From NCBI GenBank assembly GCA_963942565.1, contig OZ012690.1:19846873-19910872 (forward strand): a DNA stretch of 64,000 nt, given 5' to 3'. The notes under the pieces are model-generated. The model saw only the letters and a list, made by a program, of their open reading frames with translations. It was not told the origin of the DNA and ran no database searches. How positions within the stretch are numbered: the first letter of the stretch is position 1; every line of letters begins with the position of its first letter. Source of the DNA: Maea johnstoni (lineage: Eukaryota; Annelida; Polychaeta; Spionida; Magelonidae). Shown here one piece after another: positions 57,176-64,000 of the stretch. The translations under genes were made by a program, and so were the position numbers.

Positions 57176-58380
57176 ACCTATTTATACCCAGAGTTCCCTT
57201 TCTGTTGTGAGACAGGAAATGCTGATTTCATGTGAATGACGGAATGATATATTCTGAAATATGTTATAATGGATGTTTTATTTGTATCTCAATAACCAAA
57301 GTCCTCTTGTTGTGAAAGTAATTGAAAGTTTGTGAGACAAATATTATGCATTTGCAGTGGGCTTAAAGTGGTTTGAACTCTACAGTGAGTGTCAACCGTT
57401 CAAAACAAAGCTCTTAGAAATGTGAGAAGTGAAAAGTATTCATTGTATATAAAAGTACCATTAAAAGTGTGCTTTACCACTCTGAACTGCAAGTACAGTT
57501 AAACTAGAATGATCACTGTATTTTATAGTAGTATAGTGTTTCTGTTTGTTAAGGTGATAAGGTGCAAAATATTTAAGCATGCTGTTTAATTATCTCTCAC
57601 TCAACATTTGTGTTGTACCCGGTAACCTTATTGGTTGGACAAAGTACCCTAATTATAACCTACGGAGCACCCTCAAGGTACCCGATGGCCTCTTGGGGTA
57701 CCCTGAGGGGTATACCTGAAGGGGATGTACCTAATATCTCATTCTTCCCCCATTGGGGGCCCCTTGAGGTAGACCAAAGGGGAAAGTGACAACTGACTAT
57801 TATAAATGATCACTAGGTCAGGCTGACTTGGTGTAGGACCATGAATCAAAGGGGTCCACATGGCTTTTTATGTATATATCAGGCTTCTAGGGATTGGAAA
57901 TTCATCATTCTAGCCTCTCTAATGTATGACCATTCTGGATTTCATTGGGGGGCGACAGTAACTTTCTAGTGTAAAGATTAAATTGTCACTTTACAGTGGA
58001 AACTGTATAGAGATCACAGATGGAAGATATAATGGTCTCTGTAGACAAGTTGTCTTTGTAGACAGTCGATGTATTGAGATTTTTATCAGGGGGCGGGGAA
58101 TAGGAATTTAGAGTGGTCTGTTTTGACAAACTGTCTCTCATTGCAAGTGGTCACTTGGGCAAACCTGCTGAAAATAAACATGTTAAAACATTAAAACATG
58201 TTTTTAAAAAAAAAATAAGAATTATAAAAAAAGTTTTAACATGTATTCTGTATGAGTTGAAATCTCTCAAATAATACCATACACATATAGTACACACATG
58301 TCATGAAACACACACTCTCACACTAGCATATGCTTGAGGGTTACTGGTGTCACTGGCCATGAGTGTTATATTGCCATAAG
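57176..58380. other. No recognised gene
   Basis: A long unique-looking region. Around 57650-57780 there are clustered GGTACC/GGGGTA(C/T)ACC and CCTTGAGGTA phrases in direct and inverted order, perhaps a decayed small repeat. Confidence 0.3.
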
Positions 58381-58480
58381 GCGTGTGGCGCGCGAGCGAG
58401 TGTCGAGGGAGATCGTGGAGAGAGGTACGTCGCAGCGCGGAGTGCCGGGTGTGGCCGCGAGAGATCATCAACATACTCGC
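58381..58480. other. CpG-rich patch
   Basis: About 100 bases with dense CpG (GTGTGGCGCGCGAGCGAG, CGTCGCAGCGCGGAGTGCCG), in sharp contrast to the AT-rich surroundings. It could be a small promoter or CpG island or the remnant of a GC-rich element. The minus-strand frame through it is Arg/Ser-rich and unconvincing. Confidence 0.5.
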
Positions 58481-58535
58481 AAAAGTTAGATGTATGTCCG
58501 CCTGCTTGATGGTACCAAGGTCATGCCTTGTAGCA

Positions 58536-58842
58536 GATGGTGATCTCATACATGAACTTAGCCTGCCTCCTAGGCCATATTCAGATGTCATCGCTTGTGG
58601 ATAGATGGCACTGCAGATGGTGATCTCATACATGAACTTAGCCTGCCTCCTAGGCTATGTTAAGATGTCATCTCGTGTGGTTAGATGGCACTGCAGTATG
58701 GTGATCTCATACGTGAACTTAGCCTGCCTCCTAGGCTATGTTCAGATGTCATCGCTTGTCCATAGATGGCACAGCAGCATGGTGGATGGGATGTTGTGCA
58801 TGTACAATCCCCTTGTGTGGCAACTGTATGAACTAAATGAGC
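58536..58842 (+). repeat. Family D with internal 80-83-bp triplication
   Basis: GATGGTGATCTCATAC.TGAA starts at 58536, 58616 and 58698. Each unit includes TTAGCCTGCCTCCTAGGC and GTGGATAGATGGCA. The stretch after the third unit (CCCCTTGTGTGGCAACTG) matches the end of the copy at 109-243, which has only one unit. Confidence 0.85.
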
Positions 58843-59284
58843 AAATCGAAGCAAATAGATGAGCAACATATTCTTGTGTAGGAGTGAGATTTGATATATA
58901 TTTGATAGTGTGAAACACAATGAAGCCTGAGTTTCTGGGCTAGTATGAACTTTGCTAGACCCTTACTTTAGATATTTTCATCATTTCAATTGATTTTTCT
59001 TTTTTCAGATAAAAATAAAATTTGGATTCCCACTACTACACCTTCATACAAGACATGTCAAATGTCATAGTCTGCCCTCTAATTATGCTGAATATGATAT
59101 CCATGTATCTTTCCTATTTAGAGTTAGAATATGTTTGTGGTGACATCTCATCACAGTTCAAGCTGTGCAAGACACTCAATCATCGAATGTGACCTATTTG
59201 AGCCAAAAGTACATCTATGGTTGATGTTCATATATTGAGAGAAAAGATGGGAGAAACACTTTAGGAAAATTAGATTACTTGGAT

Positions 59285-59440
59285 TTAACTCTTCCAATGC
59301 CGAGTCTACTTTTGTCCAAAATTTTGAAAAACATTTAAATCCTGTCATGTTGGTATTCATTAGATAGCTCTCACTGAGCACTGTCAGATGAGTACCATAT
59401 GCCAGGGTTTCAGTCATATTTCTGGGCATGAAAGGGTTAA
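59285..59440 (-). mobile_element. A-family MITE, recombined right end
   Basis: Starts TTAACTCTTCCAATGCCG and runs to CAGGGTTTCAGTCAT, then switches to TTTCTGGGCATGAAAGGGTTAA, an end typical of the TTAACCC.TTCATGCC (E-like) families. That TTAA also begins the next repeat. Confidence 0.65.
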
Positions 59441-59985
59441 CCCATTTATGCCAATCCATACTGCGTCTATGATACCTTTGCAAATATCTTAGAAATTGAA
59501 ATTTGCTCACAAAAATATGTGACGAAGACTTGATAACTGGGTTCTGATTGAACAATTTTCTCCATCTAGAATTTTCCACAATATGAGTTTGTGATATTAA
59601 GTGTGATATTACCTAAACAATCCAGCTTGTTTTTGGTCCTACTGCCCTTACCAAATGAAGCTCAGAAGTCTTAGAAAATCTTTTCTTATTTTCAAGATTT
59701 TTTCTTGATTTATTCTTTATTCATTGCTTGTAACTATGACCATCGTGTGTACATACTTTGTATTTTTTTTCTTAGTCTCCTCAGCTGGAGGATTACAATT
59801 TATCATTAGCAGTACCTCAAATCCATCTCAAATCTAAGTCTTTGGAAATCTTGGATTTTCCTAGGAAAGTCTCTCATGAATTCCTTAGTGTTCCTAACCT
59901 CATCTGAGTATTTTCTTAGAAAAATTGTATGAATTCCTCAGTGTTCCTAGCCTTATTTGGTAAAGGTCAAGCATGAAAGGGTTAA
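59437..59985. mobile_element. Possible TTAA-ended element
   Basis: TTAACCCATTTATGCCAATC at the left and AAGCATGAAAGGGTTAA at the right are inverted-repeat-like ends about 550 bases apart. The interior has AGTCTTTGGAAATC/AGTCTTAGAAAATC direct repeats. It is not clearly one element. Confidence 0.4.
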
Positions 59986-60239
59986 TGGTCCTTTCTCGTC
60001 ATCGGCCATAAATCGTATGATCACATGTACATTTCACCCATCAAACTAATAGCCAAAGGTCAGAGGTCAGATGGAAAAATACTTGACATCCCTGTAAGTG
60101 TGTTCATTCTGACCAATATTAATGAGTTTCTATGAAAGTGAATAAAGATAAGTTAGCATAACCTTCCACCCCACAACGTCAAGGTTGACCCCCCACCATT
60201 AATCAATTTCACTCTATGGTCATTTTATTTCACTGGTGC

Positions 60240-60493
60240 TATAGGTTAATGGATAAGTTACAGTGGCTTGAAACCCAGAACTGTAGGTTTTAAAAATTGC
60301 ATATAGAAAAGGTACTGTCACAATTTTTTTTCAGGAAAACAGTTGAAGCAGAAATGTTGATCAGAATTCAGCCAGTCAACAAGTCTCCTTCAGATATTTT
60401 GTGATCTTTCGCTTTATTCACAAATCATTTTCAAAAGTACGAAAGTACCAGACGATACCTTCTAGAGAGACTATTGAGCATCACTGGGATAAA
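60240..60493 (+). mobile_element. E-family MITE, diverged
   Basis: TTGAAGCAGAAATGTTGATC, AACAAGTCTCCTTCAGATAT and AAGTACCAGACGATACC parallel the E body. The ends (GGTTAATGG, CACTGGGATAA) are poor. Confidence 0.5.
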
Positions 60494-60501
60494 TGCTAGG
60501 G

Positions 60502-60857
60502 CATGTGAGAAAGTTGCCAGTAACTTGGTATACTCAGTGTTTTTGCTGAGTAGGCAAGTTTTCTCCATCCCTTACAGTTGGTTAGACATGAAAATATGGT
60601 AGAAAAAGCAATGATAACCAATATGCTAAATACTAAATTCCCTTAACTCCTCATGAGGAGTTTCATAGTCTGTTTTAATGCATGCGAGAAAGTTGCCAGT
60701 AACTTGGTATACTCAGTGTTTTTGCTGAGTAGGCAAGTTTTCATCTCTTGCAACTGGTTAGACATGAAAATATGGCAAAAAAATTAATGATAACCAAAAT
60801 TACAAATGCCAAATTCACTAAAAACCTCATAAGGAGTTTCAGAGTCCTTCCATAATG
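60502..60857 (+). repeat. 179-bp tandem duplication of a SINE C body
   Basis: Units start at 60502 and 60681 (CATG(T/C)GAGAAAGTTGCCAGT). Both carry the hairpin TACTCAGTGTTTTTGCTGAGTA, an A-rich segment and AGGAGTTTCA(T/G)AGTC near the end. Confidence 0.85.
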
Positions 60858-61087
60858 CATACCAAATATTGCTAATGTCAAATTATTGAATTTGCCCCAA
60901 TAAACACTGTGATGCGAGATCTGGATCATGTATTTGGCTTGTTTATCTAAGCTCTTCCTTGATGTCATTATTCTTTGCTATTTTCAGATATTTGATTAGA
61001 AATCATTCCCATTTTAGCTTGAGTTCCCGATTGAGTTTCTTGCTTGTTTTTCTGACCTATGCGTTCAGGACAATCTGTCTCCGATGT

Positions 61088-61150
61088 CGTTGTGAACTCC
61101 ATGCAGCGGAACTCGGTCATGCCTGTCAACCTCCCATCATGCGCACACAC
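61088..61150 (+). CDS. Weak candidate exon (acceptor side only)
   Basis: TTGCTTGTTTTTCTGACCTA...TTCAG is a good acceptor with a CTGAC branch-like site. The following bases, read in phase 1 as needed after the 41160-41199 candidate, are open as GQSVSDVVVNSMQRNSVMPV and beyond, to a stop at 61311. CpG content is locally raised. No convincing donor is found and the family is unknown, so the right border given here is arbitrary. Confidence 0.2.
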
Positions 61151-61439
61151 ACAGCTACCTTTAATGCCATTAAACTTTACGACTTTGAACATTGTATTTA
61201 CTAAACTGTGCAACTATGTCATGTTTGTTGAAACAGACAAAAGGGTCACCACATACATGAATTTATGCATTGTGATATCCGAGAGCCTAGAGGAAATATT
61301 TGATTCGCCATAAAGGGGATTGGTTGAAGTGTGGAGAAGTTGAAATTAACACATATTTGTAGCCCAGAATTCAGGTGTTGACATGTATGTTTCACAGTTG
61401 CCCTGGCCTGACCCCATGATAATTGCTAGCACTGAACTA

Positions 61440-61668
61440 CAAATAACTTATATGTTGATTTCAGTAGTTAAGTGGTCCAATTGAGCATTTATTACTGTTT
61501 TATGGATGTGACTTTTTTGCTTCATGTTCAAGTGTTGCCTGACTTTTACTGTGATTTAACAAATAACAAATGTTGGTTTTAGTAATAGTGGTCTAATTGA
61601 GCATTTATTACTGTTTTACGAAGGTGCCTTTTTGCTTCATGTGGAAGTGTATTGTGACATTTCCTGTG
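61440..61668. repeat. 116-bp tandem repeat, 2 units
   Basis: TTGAGCATTTATTACTGTTT at 61481 and 61597, with AACAAAT(A)ACAAATGTTGG.TT, TTTTGCTTCATGT and AAGTGT flanking in both. Confidence 0.85.
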
Positions 61669-62633
61669 GTTTTCCTTCGTTTATAATCCTGTCAGCTCAC
61701 CCAGAACACAACCTTGATAAGTGCAAAGGGGAAATAATGCTCAATATAGGGGAATTCCTGGGTGGTTTATTTGAACGTTTAGTACTTTCTTTTTTCATAT
61801 GCCTTTCTGGTTTGTTACGAATAATTTGAATAAGAATTGTTGGGGAGAAGCCTACCAACATATCCAGTTAAAATATTTTCTAAAAAATAAACAAAAAAAT
61901 GTGCTAGCAAAGAAGTTAATACCAAAATAGTCAGGACCTTGGGTGCTACAGATGATATGAATAGGTTAACTCTTCTAATGCCACATACTTACATATGTGA
62001 GTGTAGGAACACAATCCTGGAAAGCCATGCACACATATATGCATGCAAGATAATCAACTTCATTTCAAGAAGGGACTGGCTTGCCAATCTGAAGAAATTC
62101 CCTAAAATGCCCAAAATTTTAATCAATTGGCTGTCAGAATGTTATTCCTAACTCTGTATTCTTTTTTTGTATATCGCATGACTAATGGTGGACCAATATT
62201 TTGCCACTCAATTTTGGCATTGCAATTTGTGCCATTACAACTTGGGATAACTAGATTTGCCGCTTCAGAGCACAGAAAAGATAAGAGGATGTGATAAAAT
62301 GATATTTGTTCACCAGCTGGCTGATTTAAAGGTCTTCAAAGGTGTACCGCCATGCCTCTTCCTTCATCCTGTATCTTAAAGTCAGTCAAGCTCACTTCCC
62401 CCAGCCTTTAAGAGGTTTGATAAGATGGGCTTAGCTCACTCACGCTGAAGAGACACAGAGGTCTAACACTTCAGGGGCTGAGACAGTATTGGAGGGTATT
62501 AAGGCACATCTTTTTTGAAGGGTTTAACCAAAATCAAAGACAAGTTATGTATTTTACCATCTGAAATATAGAACTGATGGCTTGAAATGACTAACTGTCT
62601 AAAATTTCAGGAATAGACACAGGATTTAAGCCT
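61669..62633. other. No recognised gene
   Basis: Unique-looking DNA. Frames of 65-70 codons (61632-61829 and 61939-62151) have no identifiable domain. Confidence 0.35.
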
Positions 62634-62975
62634 TCCAATGCTGAGGCCACTTTCGTCCAAAGCACAAGGACGCATAGACTTGCTACAAGTCTGTGATATC
62701 TACCTGTCTCGCTGATCTGACCTGAGTTGATTTCACTCCAGGTTTAGTTCTGAATAAATCCTCAAGGGGGACACACTTGAGCTCTAGTCTGTATCACACA
62801 TATTTCAGAAGAACATCCTAGTATACCGCAGAGCCATCTATCCACAAGGGAGGACATTTAAATATGGCCTGGGAGGCAGGCTATTTAAAGGACGCAACAT
62901 TTTTGAAAACCATCTAAACCCTATCATGTTGGTATTCATTGGATAGCTCTAGGCGAGTACTCTCAGATGAGTACA
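62634..62975 (-). mobile_element. A-family MITE split by an insertion
   Basis: Left part 62634-62674 (TTTAAGCCTTCCAATGCTGAGG to AAGGACGCA). The right part resumes at 62888 with a repeated AAGGACGCA and continues to GATGAGTACA, where it stops without its far end. It is interrupted by the 213-bp family D element. Confidence 0.8.
62675..62887 (-). mobile_element. Family D insertion with 9-bp target duplication
   Basis: 213 bases flanked by AAGGACGCA on both sides (62666-62674 and 62888-62896), inside an A element whose consensus has this 9-mer once. It starts with the hairpin AGACTTGCTACAAGTCT and ends AGGCAGGCTATTTA. Its right part matches family D copies at 109 and 58536 in reverse. It has no coding capacity and no obvious terminal inverted repeats. 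The class is uncertain. Confidence 0.78.
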
Positions 62976-63665
62976 GGACAGGAGTACAAGTGTTAAGGGT
63001 AAAGATGCATTCTAAATAAATAAGGAATAAAGGTTTTAGTCTGTATCTAAGGAAAACTTATATTTTTTTTACCTAGAGGCAAGAACTAATGACTGAAAGG
63101 ACTAGTTGTTTTGTTAACTCTTTAGCAATCTGGTAGGGTAGCATGGCAATTTTTTTTATCAATAGCCTTAATTATTTAGGCATAAATCTTGTTAAAATTA
63201 ACCCTTGGCAAAATAGGTTTAAGATTTGAGACAACCCATTCTGATGGCCTTTCAGGTACTTGTATTCGGATTGAAATATTGTAATATTTTATAAATATTT
63301 TTAATTGGATTTCCCAGATTCATTGAAACCTTAAATGGATGTCAGATGTTGATTAAAAGTCTAAGATGGTTTAGAAGCAGATGAGCATTATTAACCTCTT
63401 AAAAAGGCATATCAATCAAAATTGGTGGGCTTCTAAGGAACTCTCTAGATTAATGAAACTGTACAGGCAAGATAGTTATTTTTTTATAAAATATTCTGAA
63501 AACAAATCCCTTTGGTATTCAAACACACCCAATGCTCTTAAATCCTGCACGCTTCTCTGCTCCTGGTAGCTGTTGTGCTATCATCACTGGTGCTGCCTCT
63601 ATAATTGACCCTCTGTCTAGGTGATGTTCTCCCGTGCCATCAATTCTCACCTGTACTGACAGGTA
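62976..63665. other. No recognised feature
   Basis: AT-rich unique-looking DNA with only short frames. Confidence 0.35.
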
Positions 63666-63667
63666 GA

Positions 63668-63832
63668 TATTAATCCAGGTACGCATCAGCAGAGAAAACA
63701 GCATCAAACACACACCTGTATGTTAACCCACACATCACCCTGATAGCAAGCTACAACAGGGCACACCCCGATAGCTGAGGTAATCTAGGTACGCATCGGC
63801 AGGGAAAGCAACATCAAACACACACCTGTATG
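63668..63832. repeat. Direct repeat pair, about 53 bp at 111-bp spacing
   Basis: AGGTACGCATC(A/G)GCAG(A/G)GAAA and CATCAAACACACACCTGTAT occur at 63676 and 63787. The second copy runs directly into an A element. Confidence 0.8.
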
Positions 63833-64000
63833 CTACTGGTGGCTAATTTGAATAATAAAAAAATATGCAAAAACCTGAAAAATTACTGAAACCCTGGCAA
63901 ATGGGTACTCATATAAGAGTACTCAGCGAGATCTATCTAATAAGTACCAACATGACAGGGTTTAGATGGTTTTCAAAAATCTTTGTGTCCTTGTGCTTTG
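63829..64000 (+). mobile_element. A-family MITE, cut by window end
   Basis: Forward copy from TATGCTACTGGTGGCTAATT to CTTTGTGTCCTTGTGCTTTG. The left TTAACCCT is replaced by the preceding repeat and the right end lies outside the window. Confidence 0.78.

Noticed and set aside
58301-58633. 110-codon minus-strand frame through the CpG-rich patch
   Set aside because: An Arg/Ser/His-rich composition typical of GC-rich non-coding DNA. It runs into the family D repeat and has no start or splice support.
59008-59060. Acceptor-like TTTTTCTTTTTTCAG followed by about 20 open codons
   Set aside because: The frame meets TAG with no canonical donor before it.

Overview
This is eukaryotic, almost certainly animal, non-coding DNA. 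It is AT-rich and crowded with microsatellites, minisatellites, miniature DNA transposons, tRNA-derived SINE pieces and one decayed non-LTR retrotransposon of the CR1/Jockey group. There is no operon structure, ribosome binding site or CRISPR array. The repeat mix fits a marine invertebrate (a lophotrochozoan or an invertebrate deuterostome), but the sequence alone does not settle the phylum. A 200-base run of N (8801-9000) next to an (AT)n tract is an assembly gap.

Host gene evidence is thin. A short ATG-initiated open stretch with an in-frame stop just upstream (5462-5548) ends exactly, in phase 0, at a GTAAGC donor. A 40-base candidate exon (41160-41199) with a good pyrimidine tract, AG acceptor and GTAAGT donor is open in the continuing frame, and a third weak acceptor at 61088 is again phase-compatible. 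If these belong together, most of the window is the first introns of one plus-strand gene of unknown function. The repeat-poor islands with transcription-factor-like motifs (RFX X-boxes, nuclear-receptor half-site clusters) would then be intronic regulatory DNA.

Layout: 1-5.9 kb, hairpin repeat, MITEs, small minisatellites and candidate exon 1; 6.7-8.8 kb, an unfamiliar inverted-repeat element built from two palindromic modules and sitting in an (AT)n tract; 9.6-12.1 kb, 5'-truncated LINE between two trinucleotide arrays; 12.7-13.3 kb, SINE-like/MITE composite; 13.6-16.1 kb, a 2.4-kb element with 27-bp identical terminal inverted repeats; 16-19 kb, microsatellites and SINE heads; 19.5-20.6 kb, MITEs including a fold-back copy; 21.3-24.5 kb, three tandem arrays, the last a 150-bp amplification inside a MITE; 25-29.6 kb, MITEs and a hAT miniature element with a perfect 8-bp target duplication; 29.6-30.6 kb, a 377-bp tandem duplication carrying a SINE; 31-34 kb, microsatellites, tandem repeats and a possible regulatory island; 34.8-37.9 kb, a hAT transposon (8-bp duplication, transposase C-terminal remnant) inside a minisatellite; 38-51 kb, MITEs, microsatellites and possible regulatory islands; 52-58 kb, unique DNA plus a long GAT-type array; 58-64 kb, a CpG-rich patch, tandem repeats and MITEs, one split by a 213-bp insertion with a 9-bp target duplication.

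The dominant feature is a roughly 205-215-bp element (called A here) with ends TTAA-CCCTT...AAGGG-TTAA, present about 34 times. A second family (E) uses the same kind of TTAA-CCCATT end. TTAA targets and CCC-starting ends are the hallmarks of the piggyBac superfamily, so A and E are read as piggyBac-type MITEs. Several copies share one TTAA with their neighbour. Strand convention for A: plus means it begins CCCTTATGCTGCTGGTGGC.
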